From positions 1 through 6,769 of the forward strand of contig DAHXOM010000338.1 of NCBI GenBank assembly GCA_027364825.1: a DNA stretch of 6,769 nt. Reading direction: 5' to 3'. Below the pieces are notes generated by a model. It worked only from the letters and a program-made list of their open reading frames with translations. It was not told the DNA's origin and searched no databases. The DNA is from a bacterium (lineage in GTDB: Bacteria > JAMCPX01). Made by a program: the position numbers and the translations under genes. Shown here in pieces: positions 1 to 6,599 of this stretch. Positions within the stretch are counted from its first letter, which is position 1. Every line of letters begins with the position of its first letter.

Positions 1-926
1 TGCCTGAGATAAGTGTTGTTATACCTACCTATAACCGTTTTGAAATGCTTAAAAGGGCTTTGAAAAGCGTACTTTATCAGAGCTTTAAAGATTTTGAGAT
101 CATTGTCATTGATGATGCATCGACCGACGATACCATGGGGCAGCTACAAAGTGGGTTTAAACCCGAAATAGAAACGGGAAGAATCAAACACATCCGCAAT
201 GAAAAGAACCAGGGAAGGTCGGCTTGCAGAAACACGGGCATAAAGCTCTCCAAAACAGGGCTTATCACCTTTCTTGATGATGATGATTACTGGCTGCCGG
301 ATCATCTTAATTCGCTGAACAGTTTTCTGAACGAGCACAAGAATATCGGGATAGCTTTCTCAAATTGGGTGCTCATAAACGAACAGACACGGGAGAAAAC
401 TCCAGGCATCACGGGGATTAAAACAGGCACAGGCGATCCGTATCTTAAGCTTATGCTCCGCGCATTGATCGGGTATCCGTCAACAGGTATTATACGGACA
501 TCTCTATTAGAAAAAACACCCGGGTTCAACGCGAAGCTGCCGCCCCGTGAAGACTGGGACTTTTTCACCAGATGCGCTATGAAAGGCGGCATTGGTTTTA
601 TAGATAAAACAACGGTTCATATATATGTGCATGCCGGGAGTTATTCAAAAAACAAGACTCAATGGGTCAATGCCACCGAGGAAGCATGGAACAGCATAAC
701 GGCATCTGCACGACAATACGGTGTCAAGCTTGATGACAAAATTATTTCTGAAAGGGCGTTGAGGCTTTCAAGGGCATTCATATCTGTCGGCGATTTTGAA
801 AAGGCCGGGATGTACCTTTCAAGTGCAGTCAAATACCATCCTTTCTCCGCACTATCATCCATTGCGCTCGAGAATATGTTTAAATTGCTTATCGGTAAAA
901 GGCTGTATATGCGGTATAAAAAATGA
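1..926 (+). CDS. Family 2 glycosyltransferase, 5' end cut by window edge
   Basis: Transfers a sugar from a nucleotide-sugar donor to an unidentified acceptor, probably at the cytoplasmic face of the membrane during surface glycan synthesis. The reading frame is open from base 3 (Pro-Glu-Ile-Ser-Val-Val-Ile-Pro-Thr-Tyr-Asn). Bases 1-2 are TG, so the start codon very likely begins one base before the window, giving about 308 aa; the first internal ATG (45) would delete the conserved first strand. Seen, numbered from that inferred start: the GT-A opening VVIPTYNR, the nucleotide-binding DDASTDD (about 38-44), the metal-binding FLDDDDYW (DXD equivalent, Asp 93-96), and an REDWDFF acceptor/catalytic-base motif (about 183-189). 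The last ~75 residues look helical and TPR-like (RAFISVGDFEKAGMYL), a common tail in such enzymes. No membrane segment is evident. Sugar specificity cannot be read. The GT-A family call is firm. Confidence 0.9.
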   Translation, partial: PEISVVIPTYNRFEMLKRALKSVLYQSFKDFEIIVIDDASTDDTMGQLQSGFKPEIETGRIKHIRNEKNQGRSACRNTGIKLSKTGLITFLDDDDYWLPDHLNSLNSFLNEHKNIGIAFSNWVLINEQTREKTPGITGIKTGTGDPYLKLMLRALIGYPSTGIIRTSLLEKTPGFNAKLPPREDWDFFTRCAMKGGIGFIDKTTVHIYVHAGSYSKNKTQWVNATEEAWNSITASARQYGVKLDDKIISERALRLSRAFISVGDFEKAGMYLSSAVKYHPFSALSSIALENMFKLLIGKRLYMRYKK

Positions 927-947
927 AAATCATATATTTTTCATTTT
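920..947 (+). terminator. AT-rich hairpin across the glycosyltransferase stop codon, possible weak terminator
   Basis: AAAATGAAAA (920-929) and TTTTCATTTT (938-947) are perfect 10-bp inverted arms around an 8-nt loop. The left arm contains the TGA stop (924-926). The right arm ends in four T. The stem has only one G-C pair, so it is weak for an intrinsic terminator and may be a by-product of AT-rich sequence. Its position exactly at the gene end is the reason to list it. Confidence 0.3.
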
Positions 948-1142
948 GATCTGTTCATGAAGCACATTTTTGAATAACCTGTATTGCACAAGATGTCTAT
1001 CGGCCATTGCTGAGATGTTTCAGAAAATCCTCTTTTTCAAAATAATAGCTGTATGCATTCATGTAAGAGAGCAATACCTGTCATAACTGGCTCAAGATTT
1101 CAATACGATAACGGATATACCCTGTATGACGAAACTGCCTTT

Positions 1143-1164
1143 TATGCAAACTTACATTTGCATA
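1143..1164. repeat. Perfect 8-bp inverted repeat beside the ispG -10 box, candidate operator
   Basis: TATGCAAA (1143-1150) and TTTGCATA (1157-1164) are exact reverse complements separated by 6 nt (CTTACA). The 22-bp element ends 11 nt before the TATAAT box and covers the place where a -35 element must lie. Symmetry, size and position fit a binding site for a dimeric helix-turn-helix regulator. No known regulator consensus is claimed. In AT-rich DNA such a repeat could also occur by chance. Confidence 0.4.
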
Positions 1165-1181
1165 TTTAAAACTTGTATAAT
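1151..1181 (+). promoter_or_regulatory. Likely sigma70-type promoter of ispG and the exporter operon
   Basis: A perfect -10 hexamer TATAAT lies at 1176-1181. The best upstream match to TTGACA is CTTACA (1151-1156, 4 of 6) with a 19-nt spacer, so the -35 is poor and its spacing long, which would suit a regulated or activator-dependent promoter. Transcription would start near 1188, giving a leader of about 36 nt before the ispG ATG. The call rests mainly on the -10 box and its position in front of a tightly packed gene set. Confidence 0.55.
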
Positions 1182-1223
1182 ATTATAGGTCAATTCCAAA
1201 TAATGGTTTATGGTACATAAAAA

Positions 1224-2300
1224 ATGATGAAAAGACACAAAACAAAGGTCGTACATATAGGCGGAGTAAAGATTGGCGGCAGCAACCCTATTGTTGTGCA
1301 GAGCATGACCAACACGCGTACAAAGGATGTTGTTGCAACCATAAAGCAGGTCAACCAGCTTGCTCAAGCAGGTGCCGGGATCGTAAGGCTCGCTGTTCCC
1401 GATAAGGATTCCGCACTTGCTCTCAAGACCATAAAGCATGCAGTGCAGGTGCCGCTGATAGCGGACATCCACTTTGACTACAGGCTTGCCGTTGAATCCG
1501 TAAAAAGCGGGGTAGATGGCCTGAGGATCAATCCGGGGAATATAGGGAGCAAAGAACGTATTCAAGAGGTTGTCAAAGCGGCCATGGATGCAGGTATACC
1601 CATACGGGTGGGCGTCAATGCGGGCTCTTTGCCGCAGGACATACTGGAACGGTATAATTTCCATCCGACGGCAGATGCCATTGTGGAAACAGCCATGAGG
1701 AACATCCACGAGCTTGAAGACTTAAATTTCGACAATATCAAGGTATCGGTAAAATCGAGCAACGTGCTCATTATGATAGACGCTTACCGGAAGTTATCGA
1801 AGACTGTTGATTATCCGCTCCACCTCGGCGTAACAGAGGCAGGGACCGTGCTGTCCGGCAGCATAAAATCGGCCATAGGCATGGGCATACTGCTTTCCGA
1901 GGGCATCGGCGATACCATACGGGTGTCGCTGACCGATGATCCTGTGATTGAGGTAAAGGCCGGATACGAAATCCTCAGGGCATTGGGACTCGCAAATTAC
2001 GGCATTGAAATCATATCGTGTCCCACCTGCGCACGGTCTGAATACGATGTGATCGGACTTGTGAATTCGCTTGAAAAAAAACTGATCACGGTAAAAGAGC
2101 CGCTTACGATCGCTGTTATGGGCTGTGTTGTCAACGGCCCGGGCGAGGCAAAGGAGGCTGATGTAGGCATTGCCTGCGGAAAAGGCGGCGGCATTATATT
2201 CAGGCACGGGAAGGCAGTGGGTAAGGTAAAAGAAACAGAGTACGAAAAGGTATTGATAGCGGAGGTACACGGTCTCTTAAAACACAAGGCGAAACGGTAA
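1224..2300 (+). CDS. ispG: 4-hydroxy-3-methylbut-2-en-1-yl diphosphate synthase (IspG/GcpE)
   Basis: Penultimate enzyme of the MEP isoprenoid pathway: a cytoplasmic [4Fe-4S] enzyme that reductively opens the cyclic diphosphate MEcPP to HMBPP. The 358 aa are near the usual bacterial length (E. coli 372). Seen: the N-terminal TIM-barrel motifs VVQSMTNT (24-31), LRINPGNIG (100-108), RVGVNAGSL (128-136) and LGVTEAG (201-207), then the C-terminal cluster domain with CPTC (Cys266, Cys269) and GCVVNGPGE (Cys301, Glu308). These four supply the ligands known in the family. An extra Cys318 sits in GIACGKGGG, where many homologues have Gly. The start is the first of two adjacent ATGs (1224, 1227), and the choice between them is open because no Shine-Dalgarno is visible. 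A TAA in frame at 1218-1220 rules out a longer protein. It is followed after 8 nt by the exporter genes, so co-transcription is likely. Confidence 0.97.
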   Translation: MMKRHKTKVVHIGGVKIGGSNPIVVQSMTNTRTKDVVATIKQVNQLAQAGAGIVRLAVPDKDSALALKTIKHAVQVPLIADIHFDYRLAVESVKSGVDGLRINPGNIGSKERIQEVVKAAMDAGIPIRVGVNAGSLPQDILERYNFHPTADAIVETAMRNIHELEDLNFDNIKVSVKSSNVLIMIDAYRKLSKTVDYPLHLGVTEAGTVLSGSIKSAIGMGILLSEGIGDTIRVSLTDDPVIEVKAGYEILRALGLANYGIEIISCPTCARSEYDVIGLVNSLEKKLITVKEPLTIAVMGCVVNGPGEAKEADVGIACGKGGGIIFRHGKAVGKVKETEYEKVLIAEVHGLLKHKAKR

Positions 2301-2308
2301 GGCAGATC

Positions 2309-3235
2309 ATGTTCGCTGTTGAGACCTCCGGGCTTAAAAAATCTTTTGATAAAACAGAAGCTGTGCGCGGCGTAGACCTGCGCATCAATAAAGGGGACCT
2401 CTTTGGACTTATCGGTCCCGACGGCGCAGGAAAGACGACGCTCATGAGGCTGATCACCGGAGTTATGACACCGGACAGCGGCTCGATCAGGATATTCGAT
2501 ACGGATGCTTTACGCCATAAGGCAGAGGCAGGCATGATGCTCGGGTACATGCCCCAGAGGTTCAGCCTGTATGAGGAGCTCACGGTAGAGGAAAACCTCG
2601 AATTCTTTGCTTCCCTCCGTTCCGTTGAAAAGGACAGTTTTAATCGGCAAAAGAATTACTTGCTGAAGTTTACCAATCTTGAACCGTTTACAAAAAGGCT
2701 TGCAGGCAAGCTCTCCGGCGGCATGAAGCAGAAGCTCGGGCTCGCATGCACGCTTATCCATCAGCCGCAGCTGCTTATCCTTGACGAACCGACAACAGGG
2801 GTTGACCCCGTGTCACGGCGGGAATTCTGGCAGATACTCGATTCATTCCTGCACCAGGGTATGACCATACTCCTGTCAACCCCTTATATGGATGAGGCTG
2901 ACCGGTGTACAACCATTGCATTTATGAATAACGGGGTCCTGCCGGTCGTTGACACACCGCAGCACATGAAAACCCTTATCCAGGGCACCATGCTTGAGGT
3001 TGTTTTAAAAGAGCCGCTGCGCGCAAAACAGGTACTGAGCCGCAGCGATATTTACCGGCACGTACACATCCTTGGAGACAGGATCCATATATACGTTGAT
3101 AAACCGGACTCCGGGTATATCGCCGATATCAAACAGATCCTGAATAATGAAGCTATAGCTGTGGATCAAACAGGCTTTACAGCACCCATGCTCGAGGATG
3201 TCTTTGTGTCCATAATTGAGAAGGAACGGGCATGA
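2309..3235 (+). CDS. ABC exporter ATPase 1 (YbhF N-terminal-half type)
   Basis: Cytoplasmic nucleotide-binding subunit of an ABC-2 exporter, 308 aa. Motifs: Walker A GPDGAGKT (36-43), Q-loop MPQ (Gln83), signature LSGGM (135-139), Walker B LLILDEP (155-161, catalytic Glu160), D-loop GVDP (164-167). The H-loop position holds Pro192 (STPYMDEA, codon 2882-2884) instead of His. The GPDGAGKTTLMR Walker A, the LAGKLSGGMKQKLGLACTL block and a non-His H-loop are all as I recall them for the N-terminal half of E. coli YbhF, so this is that half as a separate gene. The tail ends with the usual LEDVFVSIIEKE element. The ATG at 2309 has an AAGG (2299-2302) 6 nt upstream, overlapping the ispG stop. The next ATPase overlaps by ATGA, which suggests translational coupling and an obligate heterodimer. 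The substrate is unknown. Confidence 0.92.
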   Translation: MFAVETSGLKKSFDKTEAVRGVDLRINKGDLFGLIGPDGAGKTTLMRLITGVMTPDSGSIRIFDTDALRHKAEAGMMLGYMPQRFSLYEELTVEENLEFFASLRSVEKDSFNRQKNYLLKFTNLEPFTKRLAGKLSGGMKQKLGLACTLIHQPQLLILDEPTTGVDPVSRREFWQILDSFLHQGMTILLSTPYMDEADRCTTIAFMNNGVLPVVDTPQHMKTLIQGTMLEVVLKEPLRAKQVLSRSDIYRHVHILGDRIHIYVDKPDSGYIADIKQILNNEAIAVDQTGFTAPMLEDVFVSIIEKERA

Positions 3236-4191
3236 CACAACCCCCTGTCCAGGCAGTAAATTTAAGGAGGATGTTCGGCGATTTCGTTGCGGTCGATAAC
3301 ATAACCCTCAGTGTCGAAAAGGGCGAGGTGTTCGGTTTTCTCGGTCCGAACGGCGCAGGGAAAACAACAACCGTAAAGATGCTCTGCGGCCTGCTGATGC
3401 CGAGCTCCGGTTCCGCGCAGGTTGCGGGATTCGATATTGCCACACAGCCTGATGATGTAAAAAGTTCCATAGGGTACATGTCCCAGAAGTTCTCCCTGTA
3501 CAGCGACCTCACGGTCTCCGAGAACATAGACTTTTTCGGGAACATCTACGGTTTGGATAACAGCAGGTTAAAGTTGAGGAAGGAAGAGATAATAAAATTG
3601 ACAGGACTTGATGGCAAGGAGCATGTCATAACATCGACGCTGTCTGTCGGATGGAAGCAGAGGCTTGCACTCGGATGCTCGGTCATCCATGAGCCGCGGA
3701 TCCTGTTTCTGGACGAGCCGACTGCGGGCGTTGATCCCGATTCGCGCAGGATGTTCTGGGACCTCATCTACAGCCTTGCACAAAAGGGTATGACCATGTT
3801 CGTAACAACCCATTACATGGATGAGGCGGAAAACTGCACTCGGCTCGGCTTTATTTATAACGGTAAGATGGTCGCATCGGGAACCCCGCTGGAGATAAAA
3901 CGCACCCGGATGACGGGAACGATCATAGAGATTGATACGGACGCTCCATCGGACGCACTGAAACTCATAAAACCCATGGAGTCAATGGACGAGGTGTCCT
4001 TTTTCGGCAGGCTCATTCATGCGGTTACCACTGCACCTGCAGGCACCGCAGATCGGACGATCAAAAATATCGGTCAGCTCCTGCAGCAGAACGGGATAAC
4101 GGTCAACAGGATCAATACGATCCCCCCGTCCCTTGAGGACATATTCATAAGCCTGATAAAGCAGGAGGACAGGCAGGGAGGACATCAATGA
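3232..4191 (+). CDS. ABC exporter ATPase 2 (YbhF C-terminal-half type)
   Basis: Second nucleotide-binding subunit, 319 aa, expected to pair with ATPase 1. Motifs: Walker A GPNGAGKTT (38-46), Q-loop MSQ (Gln85), Walker B LFLDEP (158-163, Glu162), D-loop GVDP (166-169), and a normal H-loop His194 (TTHYMDEAE). The signature is degenerate, LSVGW (137-141), with Val139 replacing the first Gly of LSGGQ. The surrounding KQRLALGCSVIHEP and the degenerate signature parallel the C-terminal half of E. coli YbhF (LPLGFKQRLALACS). The C-terminus carries a PPSLEDIFISLIKQ element typical of ABC-2 exporter ATPases. The ATG lies within the ATGA overlap with ATPase 1, with AAGGA (3221-3225) 6 nt upstream. The gene overlaps permease 1 by another ATGA. 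The shared operon and complementary defects make a heterodimer much more likely than two independent transporters. Confidence 0.92.
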   Translation: MTQPPVQAVNLRRMFGDFVAVDNITLSVEKGEVFGFLGPNGAGKTTTVKMLCGLLMPSSGSAQVAGFDIATQPDDVKSSIGYMSQKFSLYSDLTVSENIDFFGNIYGLDNSRLKLRKEEIIKLTGLDGKEHVITSTLSVGWKQRLALGCSVIHEPRILFLDEPTAGVDPDSRRMFWDLIYSLAQKGMTMFVTTHYMDEAENCTRLGFIYNGKMVASGTPLEIKRTRMTGTIIEIDTDAPSDALKLIKPMESMDEVSFFGRLIHAVTTAPAGTADRTIKNIGQLLQQNGITVNRINTIPPSLEDIFISLIKQEDRQGGHQ

Positions 4192-5333
4192 AAAGTCACA
4201 GCCTGCTCAGGCCTGTCATAAAAAAAGAATTTATCCAGATCATCAGGGACCCCATCAGCCTTGCGGTTGTCATATTGATTCCCATTATCCAGCTTTTGCT
4301 GTTCGGCTACGCAGTAAGCTTTGATATCAAACACGTACCCATGGGTATTTTCGATCAATCGCATACGCAGGAGAGCAGACAGCTGATACGGGCGGTAACG
4401 GCATCTTCCTATTTCCTCATTGCGGACAATGCAACCAGCAGGACGCAGATAAACACCCTTCTCGAGAAAGGGGACATAAAGATAGGCGTTATCATACCCC
4501 CTGATTTTGCGGATGACATAAACGCCGACAAGACAGCCGGTGTTCAACTCCTGATCGACGGGACCGATGCCAATGTCGGCGGTGTTGCCCTCGGCTATTT
4601 CATAGCCGCGGCACAGGGGTATGCCCTCGATATAACCGAGCGTGTTCTGAATAAGCAGGGAGGTTCCGGCCTTTTAAAGAACTTCCCGCTCCTGTCGCAG
4701 CGCCTCCGTATATGGTATAACCAGACACTGCGGACGGAAAACTTCATTGTGCCAGGACTTATAGCGACCATACTTATGATCCTCGGTGTCCTCATGACCT
4801 CGCAGAGCGTTGCACGCGAGTATGAACGGGGGACCATGGAACAGCTCATTGTCTCCCCGGTGAAGGTATACGAACTTATTATAGGCAAGCTTGTGCCGTA
4901 TATCGTGATCGGCTTTGTCCAGGTTGCACTTGTTACGCTTATTGCCGTGCTTGTATTCCACGTACCGCTGAAAGGGAGCCTCCTGCTCCTGACGTTTACA
5001 ACGTTTTTGTTTCTTGTAAGCGCCATGGGCATAGGATTTTTATTTTCAGCCGTAACAAAATCCCAGCAGGTCGCAATGCAGATGTCCTTTGTAGGCACCA
5101 TGCTGCCGTCCCTGCTCCTGTCGGGGTTCATATACCCTATCAGCAGTATGCCCATCGCACTCAGGATATTCTCCTATGTTGTACCGGCAAAATATTTCCT
5201 TGTTGTCCTGAGGGGCATTTTCCTGAAAAACTCCAGTATTTCGATTCTCATGAACCAGATACTGATCATGATCCTGATCTCTGTCATCGTGCTGACCTTA
5301 TGCATCATAAAGACAAAGAAGAGCCTTGATTAA
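4188..5333 (+). CDS. ABC-2 type permease 1 (YbhS/YbhR family)
   Basis: Inner-membrane subunit of the exporter, 381 aa, close to YbhS/YbhR length. Layout judged by eye: cytoplasmic start with KKEFIQIIRDP (12-22), TM1 about 23-44, a large extracytoplasmic domain about 45-185, then TM2 186-207, TM3 232-258, TM4 263-288, TM5 296-316 and TM6 354-374. Family hallmarks are LLFGYA after TM1, IWYNQTLRTENFIVPG before TM2, YERGTMEQLIVSPVKVYELIIGK as the ATPase-coupling segment, and LSGFIYPISSMP near TM5. The ATG lies in an ATGA overlap with ATPase 2, with a strong GGAGG (4177-4181) 6 nt upstream. It shares register with permease 2 through most of its length, so the two are ancient duplicates. The exported molecule cannot be inferred. 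E. coli relatives have been linked to drug and cation efflux. Confidence 0.93.
   Translation: MKSHSLLRPVIKKEFIQIIRDPISLAVVILIPIIQLLLFGYAVSFDIKHVPMGIFDQSHTQESRQLIRAVTASSYFLIADNATSRTQINTLLEKGDIKIGVIIPPDFADDINADKTAGVQLLIDGTDANVGGVALGYFIAAAQGYALDITERVLNKQGGSGLLKNFPLLSQRLRIWYNQTLRTENFIVPGLIATILMILGVLMTSQSVAREYERGTMEQLIVSPVKVYELIIGKLVPYIVIGFVQVALVTLIAVLVFHVPLKGSLLLLTFTTFLFLVSAMGIGFLFSAVTKSQQVAMQMSFVGTMLPSLLLSGFIYPISSMPIALRIFSYVVPAKYFLVVLRGIFLKNSSISILMNQILIMILISVIVLTLCIIKTKKSLD
5316..5323 (+). promoter_or_regulatory. Ribosome binding site that decides the permease 2 start
   Basis: AAGAAGAG (5316-5323) is the only purine-rich site near the junction. It lies 11 nt before ATG 5335 but only 2 nt before the in-frame TTG at 5326. 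The ATG, one base after the permease 1 stop (TAA 5331-5333), is therefore the better start. The match to the Shine-Dalgarno sequence is modest, and re-initiation by ribosomes finishing permease 1 probably contributes. Confidence 0.5.
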
Positions 5334-5334
5334 C

Positions 5335-6477
5335 ATGAATAAGCGGAAAATATTTTTATTACGGGTAAAGGCAATAGCACGCAAGGAATTCATCCAGCTG
5401 CGGCGCGACAGACGCATGCTGTTCATAGCGTTCATGGCCCCCATTATACAGCTGACCTTGTTCGGCTATGCAGCGACCCTGGACGTGAAGTCAGTGCCCG
5501 TTGTCGTTTGCGACATGGACCAGAGCATGCAGAGCAGGGCTATCCTTAACGACCTTACCGCTTCGGGCTACTTTGTCATACAGGAAAGGGAACCCTCAAT
5601 CCGCGATGTGAGAAAAAGTATTGATGAGAACAGGGCCATGGTCGGTATTGTTATACCCGAAGGGCTTGAGAGGGACATAAACGGCGGCAGAAAGGCGCAC
5701 ATTCAGACCATCATCGATGGATCAAATGCCATTTATGCAACCATGGTACGGTCATATCTGGAGAGGATCGTAACCAACAGGGCGCTCGAACTTTCAGCGG
5801 ACGAGATGTCTAAAAACGGGATTAAACCCTTTACGCCCCTGGATATACAGCAGAGGGTCTGGTACAACCCCACACTCAAGAGCAGGGACTTTATGGTCCC
5901 GGGAGTCTTTGCACTCGTGCTCATGATCATCAGCACGGTGCTTACGTCCATGGCTATCGTAAAAGAAAAGGAGCGGGGTACCATCGAGCAACTCATCGTC
6001 ACTCCCATAAAACCCATAGAACTCATAGCAGGCAAGCTCCTGCCTTTTGCAATCATAAGCTTGATCGACATCACTCTGGTTACCATGGTCGCTGTGTTCT
6101 GGTTCCAGATACCGCTCCACGGCAGTTTTATACTTTTATTCTTACTGTCCGCACTTTTCATGCTTACAACACTCGGACTCGGCCTTCTGATCTCGACCGT
6201 TTCAAAGACCCAACAGCAGGCAATGCTGATATCCATGCTGCTGATCATGCCTATCATACTTCTTTCCGGCGTAATGTCTCCCATAGACAATATGCCGGTA
6301 GCAGTGCAGTACTTTACCCTCCTTATACCCCTGAGATATTTTATTGTTATCGTACGGTACATATTCATGAAGGGGTCGGGTATGTCCATCCTCTGGCCTG
6401 ACACTCTCGCCCTTGCCGTCTTCGGTGTTGTGCTTTTCCTGCTCAGCGTGAGCAGGTTCAACAAACGCATCGGGTAA
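5335..6477 (+). CDS. ABC-2 type permease 2 (YbhS/YbhR family)
   Basis: Second inner-membrane subunit, 380 aa from ATG 5335. The frame could begin at TTG 5326, which adds three residues but has no usable ribosome binding site. Topology matches permease 1: RKEFIQLRRDRR (16-27), TM1 about 28-48, extracytoplasmic domain about 49-185, then five more membrane segments about 186-207, 233-256, 264-289, 297-318 and 354-372. Landmarks fall at the same residue numbers as in permease 1: WYN at 177-179, VPG at 188-190, ERGTxEQLIV at 213-222 and GKL at 233-235. Such register over about 290 residues implies a duplication with almost no indels. It would form the heterodimeric channel with permease 1. It is the last gene of the operon; a hairpin overlaps its stop codon. 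No HlyD-like adaptor follows it before the next gene. Confidence 0.92.
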   Translation: MNKRKIFLLRVKAIARKEFIQLRRDRRMLFIAFMAPIIQLTLFGYAATLDVKSVPVVVCDMDQSMQSRAILNDLTASGYFVIQEREPSIRDVRKSIDENRAMVGIVIPEGLERDINGGRKAHIQTIIDGSNAIYATMVRSYLERIVTNRALELSADEMSKNGIKPFTPLDIQQRVWYNPTLKSRDFMVPGVFALVLMIISTVLTSMAIVKEKERGTIEQLIVTPIKPIELIAGKLLPFAIISLIDITLVTMVAVFWFQIPLHGSFILLFLLSALFMLTTLGLGLLISTVSKTQQQAMLISMLLIMPIILLSGVMSPIDNMPVAVQYFTLLIPLRYFIVIVRYIFMKGSGMSILWPDTLALAVFGVVLFLLSVSRFNKRIG

Positions 6478-6502
6478 CCGGGAAAATACATTTTTCGGGT
6501 TA
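6475..6502 (+). terminator. Imperfect hairpin at the end of the exporter operon
   Basis: TAACCGGGAAAA (6475-6486) pairs with TTTTTCGGGTTA (6491-6502) around a 4-nt TACA loop: 12 positions with one G-G mismatch and one G-T wobble. It begins at the permease 2 stop codon. No T-run follows (AAGAGAGAG), so it is not a canonical intrinsic terminator. It could instead stabilise the mRNA 3' end or accompany factor-dependent termination. Confidence 0.35.
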
Positions 6503-6556
6503 AGAGAGAGTGTTATGGGCGTTTGGGAATACGGAATTAAGTGAAATATGCAGTGT

Positions 6557-6586
6557 TTGACATTAGGACAAAATAGAATATATCTT
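6557..6586 (+). promoter_or_regulatory. Candidate sigma70 promoter for the downstream glycosyltransferase
   Basis: A perfect TTGACA (6557-6562) is followed after 18 nt by TATCTT (6581-6586, 4 of 6 to TATAAT). Transcription would start near 6593, only about 7 nt before the ATG at 6600, making the transcript nearly leaderless. No Shine-Dalgarno is visible in front of that ATG, which agrees with this. The -35 is strong but the -10 weak, so the call is moderate. Confidence 0.45.
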
Positions 6587-6599
6587 ATAAGACCTTGTC

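Larger units (their letters stand above)
927..1223. other. AT-rich intergenic region between glycosyltransferase and ispG
   Basis: About 297 bases with no credible gene. All frames are broken by stops; the longest ATG-started stretch I traced on the + strand is 23 codons (1015-1086) with no ribosome binding site. G+C falls to about 22% in 1141-1200 by hand count. The right end holds the ispG promoter and a palindrome (listed separately). I saw nothing recognisable in about 950-1140: no tRNA, no riboswitch I know, and no coding remnant I can identify. Confidence 0.6.

Noticed and set aside
981..1077. Inverted 7-mers GTATTGC (981-987) and GCAATAC (1071-1077)
   Set aside because: Short arms 83 nt apart with no extension or intervening structure; compatible with chance.
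1015..1086. 23-codon ORF with a hydrophobic stretch (ILFFKIIAVCI) in the gap before ispG
   Set aside because: No ribosome binding site or promoter of its own; a length expected by chance in AT-rich DNA.
1152..1709. 185-codon open frame on the - strand
   Set aside because: It lies opposite ispG and runs into its promoter; the protein shows no recognisable motif, while the + strand frame is an unmistakable IspG.
5326..5334. TTG start for permease 2 giving three extra residues
   Set aside because: The purine-rich site is only 2 nt upstream of this TTG, while the ATG at 5335 has workable spacing and follows the permease 1 stop by one base.
5733..6491. 252-codon open frame on the - strand
   Set aside because: Antisense shadow of permease 2; rich in Ser/Met/Arg with no recognisable domain, whereas the + strand has clear ABC-2 permease motifs.
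6515..6544. Nine-codon ORF (MGVWEYGIK) after the exporter, preceded by AGAGAG
   Set aside because: Too short to support, lies upstream of the candidate promoter of the next gene, and shows no attenuator structure.
6574..6579. TAGAAT as -10 for the TTGACA at 6557
   Set aside because: The match is 5 of 6 but the spacer would be only 11 nt, too short for sigma70; TATCTT with 18 nt is preferred.
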